Position numbers and translations under genes: made by a program. A stretch of 55,503 bases of DNA from Prosthecobacter sp. (GTDB lineage Bacteria > Verrucomicrobiota > Verrucomicrobiia > Verrucomicrobiales > Verrucomicrobiaceae): positions 1 through 55,503 of the forward strand of contig JABARQ010000018.1 in the NCBI GenBank assembly GCA_019186985.1, given 5' to 3'. Positions 43,684-53,248 of this stretch are shown one piece after another (the stretch's first letter is position 1; each line of letters opens with the position of its first letter). The notes below the pieces were generated by a model that had not been told where the DNA came from, searched no databases, and saw nothing but the letters and a program-made list of their open reading frames with translations.

Positions 43684-44670
43684 ATGCACCCGTCCCCGTT
43701 CCGCAGTTCCTCCTGCGGACTCCTCGTCCTGCTGCTTGTTTTCACGCTGAACCTGCCCCGGGCCTCGGCTCAGGCGCAAGCCCAGGCGCCCGAGCTGCAC
43801 CTGCTGGCGCTGGGCGACTTTGGCACCGGCGATGCAGGCCAGGAGGCGGTTGCCCATGCCATGAGTGACTTTGTCACCCAGCGGCATGTCAGGCCGGACG
43901 CCATGCTGATGCTGGGGGACAATTTCTACGGGGAATCCTGGTTCGGCTTCACGGTGAACTCCTGGCGCTGGAAGACCACGATCGAGAACATGTATCCCGC
44001 CGATGTCTTCAACTGCCCGATGTATGCCGTTCTCGGCAACCATGACTACCAGGACAATGAAGGCGGCCAGGACGTCGAACTTGCCTATGGTCAAAAACCG
44101 GGCGTGCGCTGGAAGATGCCCGGCAAATGGTATCGCCGGGACTTTGGTCCGCATCTCACCATCCTCTTCCTGGACAGCAACCTGCCCGTTGGCAGAAAGG
44201 ACAAAAACGGCCGGCTCAGGCCCTCGCTCACCCAGGAGGAGGCGGCCCAGGAGATGACCTGGCTGAAGACCGAGCTGAGCAAGTCGCGCGGCACCTTCAC
44301 CCTTGTCGTGGCGCACAACCCCCTTTACTCCAATGGAGACCATGGCGACAACAAGCTTCTGACCGCCGCGTGGGAGCCCCTTTTTCAGGAGCACCGGGTC
44401 CATGCCTATCTCTGCGGGCACGACCACGACCTCCAGCACCTGGAGATGCCGGGCAGGTTCACCTCCCACATCGTCTCCGGTGGTGGCGGCGCTGAAACCC
44501 GCAGGCTGGAACACCCGGAGCGCCCCATTCCCTTTGGCCAGGACGTGCATGGCTTCACCCACATCACCGTGAAGCCGGACGCCCTGGACATCGCCCACCA
44601 CGATGTGAACGGCCGCCTGCTGCATGAGTTCATCAAGCGCCCGGACGGCAGGGTGGAGAACCTCCATTGA
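43684..44670 (+). CDS. Secreted metallophosphoesterase (purple acid phosphatase type)
   Basis: 328 residues from the ATG at 43684 with a signal peptide ending near RASAQ. Calcineurin-type metallophosphoesterase motifs run in order: LGDFGTGD, MLGDNFYGES, VLGNHDYQ, VVAHNPLYS and CGHDHDLQHLE. The spacing and the NFY following the Asp-Asn pair resemble tartrate-resistant (type 5) acid phosphatases. It probably hydrolyses phosphomonoesters in the periplasm or outside, for phosphate scavenging. It starts 25 bp after the PLP-enzyme stop on the same strand. Confidence 0.88.
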   Translation: MHPSPFRSSSCGLLVLLLVFTLNLPRASAQAQAQAPELHLLALGDFGTGDAGQEAVAHAMSDFVTQRHVRPDAMLMLGDNFYGESWFGFTVNSWRWKTTIENMYPADVFNCPMYAVLGNHDYQDNEGGQDVELAYGQKPGVRWKMPGKWYRRDFGPHLTILFLDSNLPVGRKDKNGRLRPSLTQEEAAQEMTWLKTELSKSRGTFTLVVAHNPLYSNGDHGDNKLLTAAWEPLFQEHRVHAYLCGHDHDLQHLEMPGRFTSHIVSGGGGAETRRLEHPERPIPFGQDVHGFTHITVKPDALDIAHHDVNGRLLHEFIKRPDGRVENLH

Positions 44671-44802
44671 GGAGGGAAGAACCTGCGGAAGCCCCTGGCG
44701 GCGGTCTTGGCAGGGACGTCCTGTCCCGGCACGTCCGGGTTGAGGCATGCCCCAACTTGCCCCTTGACCGTCGGCCCCTTCACGCTTCACGCATCCGGGT
44801 TC

Positions 44803-45435
44803 ATGCAAGCCCATCCCGTCATCACCATCGATGGTCCCGCCGCCTCCGGCAAAAGCAGTGTCGCACGCCTGGTCGCCGGACGTCGTGGTGCCATCTATGT
44901 CAACACGGGGAACATGTACCGGGCCATGACCTGGGCGGTGCTGCAGAGCGGCGTCGACGCCACGGATGCCGAGGCCGTTCGCGCCGCCGCCGCCGCCGTG
45001 ATCCTGGACTCACCCGTGGCCGAAGGCCGCACCCAGGTCAGCGTCAACGGCCGGGTGCTGGGCGATGATGAGCTGAACAGCGACCCGGTGAACAAGGCCG
45101 TCTCCCTGGTGGCGCGGGTTCCCGAAGTGCGCGAACGCCTGGTGGCCGCCCAGCGAGCACTGGCCTGCCTCGGCCCCCTGGTGATGGAGGGCCGTGACAT
45201 CGGCAGCGTGGTGTTCCCGGACAGCCCCCTGAAGTTTTACATCGATGCCAGTGAAGAGGTGCGGGCCGCCCGCCGCCGCGCCCAGGGCCACACTGACCAG
45301 GTGGCCGAGCGCGACCGGCTCGACAGCACGCGCAAGACCTCCCCGCTCGTCGTTCCCCAGGGCGCTGTGGTCATCGACAACAGCCGCCTCACCCTGGATC
45401 AGGCCGTGGAGGCGGTGCTCAGCCGCCTGCCTTGA
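44803..45435 (+). CDS. cmk: Cytidylate kinase
   Basis: 210 residues from the ATG at 44803. It phosphorylates CMP and dCMP to the diphosphates using ATP, in the cytoplasm. Motifs: P-loop GPAASGKSS (11-19), the NMP-site segment VNTGNMYRAMTW, VSLVARVPEVRERLV, MEGRDIGSVVFPDS and the lid DRLDSTRKTSPLV. Slightly shorter than the E. coli enzyme but with every family block. The plsC-type gene follows 51 bp downstream, a cmk-acyltransferase pairing found in many bacteria. Confidence 0.94.
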   Translation: MQAHPVITIDGPAASGKSSVARLVAGRRGAIYVNTGNMYRAMTWAVLQSGVDATDAEAVRAAAAAVILDSPVAEGRTQVSVNGRVLGDDELNSDPVNKAVSLVARVPEVRERLVAAQRALACLGPLVMEGRDIGSVVFPDSPLKFYIDASEEVRAARRRAQGHTDQVAERDRLDSTRKTSPLVVPQGAVVIDNSRLTLDQAVEAVLSRLP

Positions 45436-45486
45436 AGCGCCAAGCCTGATTGACACCGCCGCCCACCACGCCTCAGCTTTCCGGAC

Positions 45487-46098
45487 ATGCATCTTTCCTA
45501 CTGGATCGGTCACCGCCTCTTCCGCGCCGTGGCGCGTGGGCTTTACGACTTCCGGATCGTCGGTGCGGAAAACCTGCGCTTTGCGGGCTCGGCCATTGTG
45601 GCGGCGAATCATGTCAGCTTCCTCGACCCGCCCTTCATCGGCCAGGCCTTTGACGAGCCGCTCTACTTCTTTGCCCGCAAGACGCTCTTTGACCATCCCC
45701 TGGCCGGCTGGCTGCTGAAGGAGTGGCAGTCCATCCCCATCGACCGGGACAAGCCGGACACGGCCAGCCTGAAGGCCACCATCCGCCTGCTCAAGTCAGG
45801 AAAAAAAGTGCTCATGTTTCCCGAGGGCACCCGCAGCCCGGACGGCAGCCTCCAGCCCGCCGAGGCAGGAGTCGGCCTTTTCCTGGCCAAAACAGGCGCG
45901 CCCGTGCTGCCGGTACGGATTTTCGGCACCTACGAAGCCTATCCGCGCGGAGCCAAGTTCATCAGACCCTCCTCTGTCACCCTGGTGGTGGGCAGGAAAT
46001 ACCAGCCCGAACTGCCGGCCGGAGTCCCCCACACGCGTGAACTCTACCAGACCCTGGCCGATGACGTGATGCAGCGCATCTCCGCCCTGGTCGCCTGA
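45487..46098 (+). CDS. plsC: 1-acyl-sn-glycerol-3-phosphate acyltransferase
   Basis: A 203-residue membrane-associated acyltransferase that makes phosphatidic acid from lysophosphatidate. It carries the NHxxxxD catalytic motif NHVSFLD (His42, Asp47), the second block IPIDRDKPD, the glycerophosphate-binding FPEGTRS (111-117) and the final PVLPVRIFGTYEAYP. Length is typical of short PlsC proteins. It follows cmk and precedes a secreted protein gene by about 60 bp. Confidence 0.92.
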   Translation: MHLSYWIGHRLFRAVARGLYDFRIVGAENLRFAGSAIVAANHVSFLDPPFIGQAFDEPLYFFARKTLFDHPLAGWLLKEWQSIPIDRDKPDTASLKATIRLLKSGKKVLMFPEGTRSPDGSLQPAEAGVGLFLAKTGAPVLPVRIFGTYEAYPRGAKFIRPSSVTLVVGRKYQPELPAGVPHTRELYQTLADDVMQRISALVA

Positions 46099-46156
46099 GC
46101 AAAGGATGCCTTTGCGCCTGGGCCGGTTCCGCGTTTCATTGGGCTGCCCCCCTGCC

Positions 46157-47671
46157 ATGATCCCCACCCTGCCCCGCAACGCCCATGTCCGCCGCGCCGC
46201 CTGCGCGGCCCTGGTGTGGGCCGGGGCGGCTGCCTTCCAGGGACTGAGCCAGGAAGCTGCGGGGCCGGAGACGCTGCGACGCGCGTTTCTGCAGCAGGTC
46301 ATCACCGACTCCCAGCTCCTCGCCGAACAATACGAACGCGCCCTCGCCAAGCTGGAAGGCGAGCTCGCCCTGGCCGCAGATTATGAGGAAGCCCGGCGGG
46401 TCAAGCAGCGGCGGGAGGAGATCAGGGCCGTCTATGCCACCCTGGGGGACGCCTCCACGATCACCCTTCCACTCCTTCCCGAGCGCGCCCGCCTGAGCGG
46501 CGCCGCCGAGGCGCGTGGCGAGGAAATCACCGGCTGGCGCAGCGCCGGCAGCCTGGCGGAGTGGTCCGCCGTACGCGTGCAGCCCGGCACTTATCATCTC
46601 GACCTGGAGGCGTTGCTCGGCGACCTTCCCGGCGCCGCCGCCATGCCGCTGGCCAGCCGCATTCAGCCCCAGGACCGGGCCGGTTTTGTCTTCCATGAAC
46701 CATCCCTGCTGGCAGGCGCCCAGGAAAACCGGCGCGCCTTTGAAGTGGTGCGCCCCACCGTAGAGGGCCAGTGGACCGCCATGCGCATCGGTCCATTGAC
46801 CTTCACCCGCAGTCCGGTGACCCTCCGGCTCGCACCCGCCGCAGGTTATCCGGCCAACGTCATCTCCTTCCGCCGGCTTCGTCTCGTGCCCGCTGAATCC
46901 GGGGTCATCCAGGCTCCTCCCGTGCCGGAGGCCGACCCCTTTGCCGCTGCGGGCGAAGCTCTCCGCAAAAGCCTGACCTCCGCTCAAAAGCCGGTGCTGG
47001 AAGCCTACGCCGCCCGCCTGCAGGCCCTCGCCAAAGACGCTCCCGCGCTCAAGGATGCCGTGGCGGCCGAATTGGCCCGCCTCGACCAGCTTCAAACCGC
47101 CCTGGCCGAGCGAGGCGAAGAAGCCCTGCTCAAGAGGCTGGAACGCCAGATGGGCGGTGTCGCCGGCTTCGAAAACATCGAGGACGCCCGGCTGGTACAG
47201 CCCGAAAAAGCCTCAGGTGACCGCTTCACCATCGAACACGCCGGCGGCCGGACCGACATCCGCCTGCTCTGGGTCAACTGCGCGCCAGCCGAGGACAAAA
47301 ACGGCCGGTTCAAGGCCTTCGCCTCCCATTTTCGCATCGATGTCTCCGACATCCCCGCCCTGGCCAGGTCCGCCCGCGAATTCACCGTCGGCTACCTGGA
47401 AGGCCGGAAACTTCGCGTCCTCCTGCGTCCTGGCAAGGAAGCCGGAGGCAGCCGTGCCGCACTCGTCTTCCTGCCAGAGGTCGGGCTCTATCAAAACATC
47501 CTTGTCGAGCAGGGCCTGGCCGCCGTGGAAATGCCCGCCGCCGGAGCCCGGCTCAGCATCACCGAACGCGGTTTGCACGCCGCCCTGGTCCAGTTTGAAG
47601 AAACCGCCCGCCGCCTCAAAAACGGCGCCTGGGCCATCGCCGGCGAAGATCGGAAGGAGGAGAAAAAATGA
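46157..47671 (+). CDS. Secreted protein with coiled coil and SNase-like C-terminus
   Basis: 504 residues from the ATG at 46157; an upstream ATG at 46106 is in frame. It has an export signal (RRAACAALVWAGAAAFQGL). A coiled coil follows (SQLLAEQYERALAKLEGELALAADYEEARRVKQRREEIRA), then a beta-rich carbohydrate-binding-like segment (about 115-265) and a second helical stretch. The last 150 residues resemble a staphylococcal-nuclease fold: TDIRLLWVNCAPAED, GYLEGRKLRVLL, and LVEQGLAAVEMPA before LVQFEETARRLKNGAWA. The nuclease's catalytic Arg/Glu set is not evident, so it may be inactive. The stop overlaps the next gene's ATG. Confidence 0.65.
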   Translation: MIPTLPRNAHVRRAACAALVWAGAAAFQGLSQEAAGPETLRRAFLQQVITDSQLLAEQYERALAKLEGELALAADYEEARRVKQRREEIRAVYATLGDASTITLPLLPERARLSGAAEARGEEITGWRSAGSLAEWSAVRVQPGTYHLDLEALLGDLPGAAAMPLASRIQPQDRAGFVFHEPSLLAGAQENRRAFEVVRPTVEGQWTAMRIGPLTFTRSPVTLRLAPAAGYPANVISFRRLRLVPAESGVIQAPPVPEADPFAAAGEALRKSLTSAQKPVLEAYAARLQALAKDAPALKDAVAAELARLDQLQTALAERGEEALLKRLERQMGGVAGFENIEDARLVQPEKASGDRFTIEHAGGRTDIRLLWVNCAPAEDKNGRFKAFASHFRIDVSDIPALARSAREFTVGYLEGRKLRVLLRPGKEAGGSRAALVFLPEVGLYQNILVEQGLAAVEMPAAGARLSITERGLHAALVQFEETARRLKNGAWAIAGEDRKEEKK

Positions 47672-48444
47672 AGCTGCCCTCCTGCTCCCGACGATGCCTC
47701 ATCGGGCTCATCGCCCTGACGGCGACCGCTTCCCTGCTCGGCCAGCCCGCCCCAGAACCCGTCGATGCCACGACGCGCCTGAGCCAGCTCGACCTCATCT
47801 ATCAGCAGCAGCTCCGGGCCCGGCACATCCCGCTTTTATCCAAATATCTCACCGACCTCCAGTCGGAAGCCGCCCGGGCGGCCGACCCGGCCCCTTATCA
47901 GCAGGAGATCACCCGCGTCCAGGCCCTGATCAGCAGCGGCGGAGTCATCGACCTGGTCTCCGCCGCACAGGAATTGAGCTTCCCCACGACGCCTGGCCAG
48001 CCGTCACCCACCCCCCCGTCTGATAAACCCGCCCTTGCCGGGAAGGCCGGCAAGTCCGTCCTCAGCCTCACCCCCTCCCTGGCCAGAAGCATCCAGCCCA
48101 CGCCCGAAGGCAGCGCCAGCCCCATGGCCGCCGCCATCGGCCGCCTCACCTGGAAAATCGACGCCCTCCCGGTAGGCAGCTACGAAGTCATCCTCCACTA
48201 CGCCAGCATGGACCCCATGGCCTCCGTGCCAGTGGTGGTGGAGTTTGCCGGACAAAAGCTGGAGGCCCTGATCGACAAGGACCGGGCCACCAAGAACAGC
48301 CGCAGCTACCGCCTCATGCGGCTGGGACGGCTGAAGCTGGAAAACGCCGCCACCGGCGATGAACTCGTGCTGACCGCCGGCGGCACGGACGCGGCCTCCC
48401 TGCTGGTCCGTCATCTGCACATCAGCCCGGCCCCGGCGCCATAA
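47668..48444 (+). CDS. Secreted coiled-coil/beta-sandwich protein
   Basis: 258 residues with a signal peptide (CLIGLIALTATASLLGQ). A helical stretch (TRLSQLDLIYQQQLRARHIPLLSKYLTDLQSEAARA) is followed by a Pro-rich linker and a C-terminal beta-sandwich of carbohydrate-binding-module type: WKIDALPVGSYEVILHYA, VPVVVEFAGQKLEA, LGRLKLENAATGDELVLTA and SLLVRHLHISPA. Its plan of coiled coil plus sandwich repeats the first half of the preceding gene, to which it is fused by an ATGA overlap. The two probably act as a pair in the envelope. Function unknown. Confidence 0.65.
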   Translation: MKLPSCSRRCLIGLIALTATASLLGQPAPEPVDATTRLSQLDLIYQQQLRARHIPLLSKYLTDLQSEAARAADPAPYQQEITRVQALISSGGVIDLVSAAQELSFPTTPGQPSPTPPSDKPALAGKAGKSVLSLTPSLARSIQPTPEGSASPMAAAIGRLTWKIDALPVGSYEVILHYASMDPMASVPVVVEFAGQKLEALIDKDRATKNSRSYRLMRLGRLKLENAATGDELVLTAGGTDAASLLVRHLHISPAPAP

Positions 48445-48613
48445 CGCCTCCAGACAGCATCAGGCACGTTTGGCAAAGGCTCGGGCAACTGTCCGATCAG
48501 CCCCATTTTTCGACCTTGAATCCCACCCTCGCGCCGGTAAGGAGGGCCTCCCCCGCGCCTGGCCGCCTCTGGCGCTTGATTGACCCAAGTTGACCCATTG
48601 ATTGCTGAACCCC

Positions 48614-50590
48614 ATGAATAAAGCCCTCCTCGCCCAAGCCGCCAATGAAGCCCGTGGTCTCGCCATGGACGCCGTGCACAAGTGCTCCTCCGGCCACCTC
48701 GGCCTGCCCCTCGGCGCCGCCGACATCGGCGCCGTCCTCTTCGGCGAATCCCTCCAGTGCAACCCGGCCGAGCCCCGCTGGCTGAACCGCGACCGCTTCA
48801 TCCTCTCCGCCGGCCACGGCTCCATGTTCATCTATGGCTGGCTCCACCTCAGCGGTTATGCCGTCAGCCTGGAGGACGTGAAAAATTTCCGCGTCCTGCA
48901 TTCCATCACCCCCGGCCACCCCGAGTTCCATGAAACCCCGGGCGTCGAATGCACCACCGGCCCCCTCGGCCAGGGCATCGGCAACGCCGTCGGTTATGCC
49001 CTCAGCGGCAAGATGGCCGCGGCCAAATACAACACCGCCGACCACAAGATCCTCGACAACCACATCTTCGCCCTCGCCGGCGACGGCTGCCTCCAGGAAG
49101 GCGTGGCGCGTGAAGCCGTGGCCTTCGCAGCCCACAACGGCCTCGACAACCTCATCGTCCTCTTTGATTCCAACGACGTCACCCTCGACGCCATGGCCAA
49201 GGTGACCCAGAGCGAGGACACCCAGGCCCTCTTCACCGCCCTCGGCTGGGACGCCGTCACCATCGACGGCCACGACCTCGACGCCATCAAGACCGCCATC
49301 GACAACGCCAAGGCCGCCGACAACGGCAGGCCCAAGATCATCATCGCCAAGACCATCATCGCCAAGGGCATCCCGGAAGTCGCCGGCACCGCCAAGGGCC
49401 ACGGCGAAGGCGGCGCCAAGTTCATCGATGCCGCCAAGAAGGGCCTCGGCCTGCCTGAAGGCACGCATTTCCACGTCAGCGAGGAGGTGAAGGCCTACTT
49501 CGCCGACCTCAAGGCGAAGCGCGCCGCCGCCCACGCCGAGTGGACGCAGACCTTCAACGCCTGGGCCGCCGCCAACCCGGCCCGCGCCGCCGAGCTCAAG
49601 GCCGCCCGTGAAGGCAGTCTGAAGGCCGAGGATCTCCTCAAGCTCATCCCCGAATCCCCCGCCGAAGGCAAGGCCGCCACCCGCAACAGCGGCGGCGAGA
49701 TCCTCAACCACATCGCCAAGGCCGTCCCCCACCTCATCACCGGCAGCGCCGACCTCTTCGGCTCCACCAAGAACTACCTCAAGGACGGCGGCGACTACTC
49801 CGCCGCCAACCCCACCGGACGCAACATCTGGTTCGGCATCCGCGAGCACGCCATGGGCGCCATCTGCAACGGCATCGCCTACGACGGCCTCTTCCTCGCC
49901 AGCGGCGCCACCTTCCTGGTCTTCGCCGACTACTGCCGCCCCAGCATCCGCCTCGCCGCCCTCGCCAAGCTGCCCGTCACCTACATCTTCACCCACGACT
50001 CCGTCGGTGTCGGTGAAGACGGCCCCACCCATCAGCCGGTCGAGACCGTCAGCGGCCTGCGCGTCATCCCAAACCTCGACGTCATCCGCCCCGCCGATTC
50101 CGAGGAAGCCGCCGCCGCCTTTGCCTCCGCCTTCAGCCGCGCCGACGGCCCGACGCTCCTGGCCCTCAGCCGCCAGGACCTGCCCCACCAGGGTCACCTC
50201 AGCGCCGCCGCCCGTCGCGAAGGCACGCTGAAAGGCGCCTACGTCCTCGTCAGGGAAACCGCCCAGCTCGAGGCCATCGTCATCGCCACCGGTTCCGAAG
50301 TTCAGTGGGCCGTCGAAGCCGCCAAAGGCAGGCCCGGCGTCCGAGTCGTCTCCATGCCCAGCATGGAAATCTTTGACCGCCAGGACGCTGCCTACCGCGA
50401 GAGCGTGCTGCCCGCCTCCTGCACCAAGCGCATCGCCATCGAAGCCGGCGTCACCGGCCTCTGGTGGAAATACGTTGGCACCCAGGGCCAGGTCATCGGC
50501 ATCGACCGCTTCGGCATCAGCGCCCCTGGCAACCAGGTCTTCAAGGAGCTCGGCATCACCACCGAAGCCGTCGTCAAGGCCCTGGCCTGA
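48614..50590 (+). CDS. tkt: Transketolase
   Basis: 658 residues from the ATG at 48614. A thiamine-diphosphate enzyme of the pentose phosphate pathway, moving two-carbon units between sugar phosphates in the cytoplasm. Motifs: [22 protein letters not shown], the substrate His in ITPGHPEFH, the ThDP motif GDGCLQEGV...DSNDVTLD, the central [16 protein letters not shown] with catalytic Glu, and [17 protein letters not shown]. The length is normal for a full-size enzyme. A TTG 12 bp earlier is in frame. A strong hairpin terminates it. Two TTGACCCA direct repeats lie just upstream (about 48581-48600) and may belong to its promoter. Confidence 0.95.
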   Translation: MNKALLAQAANEARGLAMDAVHKCSSGHLGLPLGAADIGAVLFGESLQCNPAEPRWLNRDRFILSAGHGSMFIYGWLHLSGYAVSLEDVKNFRVLHSITPGHPEFHETPGVECTTGPLGQGIGNAVGYALSGKMAAAKYNTADHKILDNHIFALAGDGCLQEGVAREAVAFAAHNGLDNLIVLFDSNDVTLDAMAKVTQSEDTQALFTALGWDAVTIDGHDLDAIKTAIDNAKAADNGRPKIIIAKTIIAKGIPEVAGTAKGHGEGGAKFIDAAKKGLGLPEGTHFHVSEEVKAYFADLKAKRAAAHAEWTQTFNAWAAANPARAAELKAAREGSLKAEDLLKLIPESPAEGKAATRNSGGEILNHIAKAVPHLITGSADLFGSTKNYLKDGGDYSAANPTGRNIWFGIREHAMGAICNGIAYDGLFLASGATFLVFADYCRPSIRLAALAKLPVTYIFTHDSVGVGEDGPTHQPVETVSGLRVIPNLDVIRPADSEEAAAAFASAFSRADGPTLLALSRQDLPHQGHLSAAARREGTLKGAYVLVRETAQLEAIVIATGSEVQWAVEAAKGRPGVRVVSMPSMEIFDRQDAAYRESVLPASCTKRIAIEAGVTGLWWKYVGTQGQVIGIDRFGISAPGNQVFKELGITTEAVVKALA

Positions 50591-50615
50591 GCCTGAAAAC
50601 GAGAATGGGCTCGAA

Positions 50616-50649
50616 GGGTGTTCCGCACACAGACCCGTGCGGAACACCC
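50616..50649 (+). terminator. Hairpin terminator after transketolase
   Basis: A perfect 13-bp stem GGGTGTTCCGCAC (50616-50628) with GTGCGGAACACCC (50637-50649) and an 8-base loop, 25 bp past the tkt stop. No T run follows, so it may work as a U-less or Rho-assisted terminator. Confidence 0.6.
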
Positions 50650-51311
50650 CGCCTCAACCGGCCCGCTGACCCAGCGGCAAAGCAACCGCCGCACAGGGAT
50701 GCTGAATTCCGCAGCCAGCGGGCAGGCAGGCATGTGAGCGGTTGTCATGACCCAGCCGACAAACGGCGGGGTTGATGAAGCGGGTGCGCCGCCGGATTGG
50801 CGGGCAAACTCAGCCGTCCTACCCATGGCTGGCCGGATTCCCAAGGTGCAGGTCGAACCGGCGGTCTTCAGGACCCCGACAGGGTCCGGACATGCAGCCC
50901 AGGAGTGGACGCACAGCAGCCTCTCCTGGGGCGGAACGCGTGTTTCGAGGATGCATCTGGACCCCATCGGGGTCCCGTCAGGGGGAAGCCGTTGTTCATG
51001 CACGGCCCAGGGTTGGTCGGGTGACGGAACCCCGGTTGGGTTCTGGATCGGACACGGATCGGGGGTCCTGGAGGGACGAGACCCTTGGGTTCCGTGAAAA
51101 CCGGGCCATTGTCAGCCAATTGAAGCCTGACCCCATTTTGCTCGCAATGACGATAGAGTCCGCTCGAGGATTCGTCGGCGTGGCACAGGCTCTCCACATG
51201 GACTGCGGTAGCTGCCCATGAGACAGGGGAGGCATCCGGCACTTGCAAAGCCAATCCACCTCATCCGGAAAACGGGTGGATCCTGTGTTCGGTCATGTTG
51301 CTGACCTCAGC
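50650..51311. repeat. Palindrome-rich non-coding region
   Basis: About 660 bp with no credible gene. Several short palindromes of one type recur: GGACCCCGACAGGGTCC (50871-50887), GGACCCCATCGGGGTCC (50959-50975) and GAACCCCGGTTGGGTTC (51027-51043). CCCAGGAG...CTCCTGGG (50898-50930) is also present. At about 51126 the text CCTGACCCCATTTTG resembles the edge of REP-associated transposase elements. Best read as an accumulation of extragenic palindromes or a decayed element. Confidence 0.55.
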
Positions 51312-51941
51312 TCACAGACGATAGAAAAAGGGATGCTTTTCCTTCAGGCTGCGAACTCGAGCCGCAAACTCGGAGGGTTGAATCGGCGGCAGGGATAACT
51401 GAACATACTGCCCGTCTTTTTTCTTCTTCAAGGCCTTCTCAAACTCCTCCCATGTCAAAGGGCGGCCTGCGGCATAGATCTGACCGGAAGCATCCGCAGT
51501 GTAGAAGCCCTGCTTTTTTCTGATTTCGTAAAAGCGTCTGCTGCCATCGACGTCTCGCGCCAGCCTGTCCGTCCAGACCGTGACCTGATCCGTTGCAGTC
51601 CACAGCACGGAGCCAATGCAACAGCTGCAGTCTGGCTCGCCCAGTGACTCAACGCCCAAGGTGTCCGGAACCGCCTTCGCATGCTTCCGCAACTTCGTGC
51701 GCTGGGCCTCGGTCAGAACCAGCCGTCTCTCTCGTCCAACCATGGAGACCTGCTCCTCGGTGAGGCGTAGCACCACATGAGGATCATGCTTCAAGGACCA
51801 GGAAAGCTGAAATCCATCCGCTAAACAGCTCAAGGGCTGGCAAAGAGCTGCGGCAACAGCAAGGATGACGAGCCATCTTCCTGACATGCGCAAGGCGGCC
51901 ATGGCTTGGGTGATTGACCGGACAGGCAAGGAAATTTGCAT
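51312..51941 (-). CDS. Hypothetical exported protein
   Basis: 209 residues; the likely signal peptide lies at about 19-41 (MSGRWLVILAVAAALCQPLSCLA), so an in-frame ATG at 51887 may be the real start. The mature protein has no motif I know. It includes a CSCCIGSVLW cysteine cluster (about 109-118), an aromatic/basic stretch RRFYEIRKKQGFYTADASGQIYAAGRPLTWEEFEKALKKKK, and a helical C-terminus. The KQGFYTADASGQIYAAGRPLTWEEF passage suggests a small beta-hairpin domain. Flanked by the palindrome region and by the Fic gene, transcribed away from both. Confidence 0.55.
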   Translation of the reverse strand: MQISLPVRSITQAMAALRMSGRWLVILAVAAALCQPLSCLADGFQLSWSLKHDPHVVLRLTEEQVSMVGRERRLVLTEAQRTKLRKHAKAVPDTLGVESLGEPDCSCCIGSVLWTATDQVTVWTDRLARDVDGSRRFYEIRKKQGFYTADASGQIYAAGRPLTWEEFEKALKKKKDGQYVQLSLPPIQPSEFAARVRSLKEKHPFFYRL

Positions 51942-52104
51942 GGAGAAGACGGCTCAGTGAACGATGCTGCGGGCAAAATTTTGCGCTGCAGGTGACTGAA
52001 GCAGGCGGTGGAGCATCAGCCAGGCGAATGCGGGCTTCCACTGGCAGGCCGATGGCCCGAAAGACGTTGCCATTCTCGACTATCTCTAAGCGCCACCGCC
52101 CGCC

Positions 52105-52111
52105 ATGAAAA
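52105..52111 (+). other. Apparent frameshift site at the 5' end of the Fic gene
   Basis: An ATG (52105-52107) is followed by AAAA (52108-52111). Reading on from this ATG gives a non-homologous frame. Removing one A would give M-K-H-T-R-P-S-Y-I-H-E-L-A-D-W-P and join directly to the Fic frame, which is the expected start of a DUF4172-Fic protein. The Fic frame itself has a TGA at 52106-52108. Confidence 0.7.
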
Positions 52112-52186
52112 CACACCCGCCCGTCCTACATTCACGAACTGGCCGATTGGCCGAAGCTGACATGGGATGCTGCGAAGCTCTCTGGA

Positions 52187-53248
52187 TTGCTGGCGGATGT
52201 CCGCCATCGCCAGGGGCGTTTGCTGGGAAGAATGGAGGGGCTGGGCTTTCGGCTTCGTTCAGAAGCCAAACTTTCGACCCTGACGGCAGACGTGGTGAAA
52301 TCCAGTGCGATTGAGGGCGAGAAACTGGATGTCGAAGAAGTGCGCTCTTCCATCGCACGCCGCCTGGGATTGGAACATGCGGGTGCTGCCGTAGCGAGCC
52401 GTGACGTGGAGGGGATTGTTGAGATGATGCTTGATGCGACCCAGAATTATGCACAGCCGCTCACGTCTGAACGGTTGTTCGGCTGGCACGCTGCGCTGTT
52501 TCCCACTGGAAGAAGCGGAATGCACAAGATCACGGTAGGGGCATGGCGCCCTGTCGAGGCTGGCGCGATGCAGGTGGTTTCGGGACCGATTGGGCGGGAG
52601 AAAGTCTACTTTGAAGCGCCCTCTGCTGAGAAGCTGGACCACGAAATGAACATGTTCCTTGGATGGTTCGAGGCCGCTAACGGCATCGATCCCGTGGTGA
52701 AGGCGGGCGTGGCTCATTTCTGGTTTGTGACCATGCATCCGTTTGAGGATGGCAATGGGCGCATTGGCCGTGCGATTATGGATCTCGCATTGGCACGGGT
52801 CGACGGCACGGCAGAGCGGTTTTACAGCATGTCCTCGCAGATCGAGGCGGACAGGAAGGAATATTATCTGCAGCTGGAACGCGGTCAGCGGAACGGGCTT
52901 GATGTGACTCTCTGGCTTGAATGGTTCCTGGGCTGTTTGAGCCGTGCGATAGCCAAGGCGGATGAAATGCTCTCGGGTGTTCTGCAAAAAGCACGTCTCT
53001 GGGAGAAGGTGAATCTGCAGCCGGTGAATGAACGGCAGCGCAAGGTCATCAATCGGCTCCTTGATGAATTTGAGGGCAAGCTCGCTTCCTCCAAATATGC
53101 GAAACTCGTGAAGTGTTCAGAGGACACGGCGCTTCGCGACATCCGCACTCTGGTGGAGCGTGGGGTGTTGCTCAAGAACGAGGCCGGAGGCCGGAGCACC
53201 AGCTGCACACTAGCGTTGAATTTCTCGGCCAGCGAACAGGGGGCGTGA
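52187..53248 (+). CDS. DUF4172-Fic family AMP-transferase, 5' end disrupted
   Basis: 353 residues if the TTG at 52187 is used; the first in-frame ATG is 52232. Homology-like sequence (YIHELADWPKLTWDAAKL) continues upstream in frame to 52109, then meets a stop. The domains are the DUF4172 N-terminus (VRHRQGRLLGRMEGLGF), the class II inhibitory helix with SSAIEGE (S-xxx-E-G), the Fic core HPFEDGNGRIGR (about 184-195, intact), and a C-terminal winged helix (DTALRDIRTLVERGVLL). Fic proteins transfer AMP to target hydroxyls. GC content is lower than in neighbours and a tRNA gene lies downstream, which fits acquisition by transfer. It may be a pseudogene, phase-variable, or affected by a sequencing error. 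Confidence 0.75.
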   Translation: MLADVRHRQGRLLGRMEGLGFRLRSEAKLSTLTADVVKSSAIEGEKLDVEEVRSSIARRLGLEHAGAAVASRDVEGIVEMMLDATQNYAQPLTSERLFGWHAALFPTGRSGMHKITVGAWRPVEAGAMQVVSGPIGREKVYFEAPSAEKLDHEMNMFLGWFEAANGIDPVVKAGVAHFWFVTMHPFEDGNGRIGRAIMDLALARVDGTAERFYSMSSQIEADRKEYYLQLERGQRNGLDVTLWLEWFLGCLSRAIAKADEMLSGVLQKARLWEKVNLQPVNERQRKVINRLLDEFEGKLASSKYAKLVKCSEDTALRDIRTLVERGVLLKNEAGGRSTSCTLALNFSASEQGA

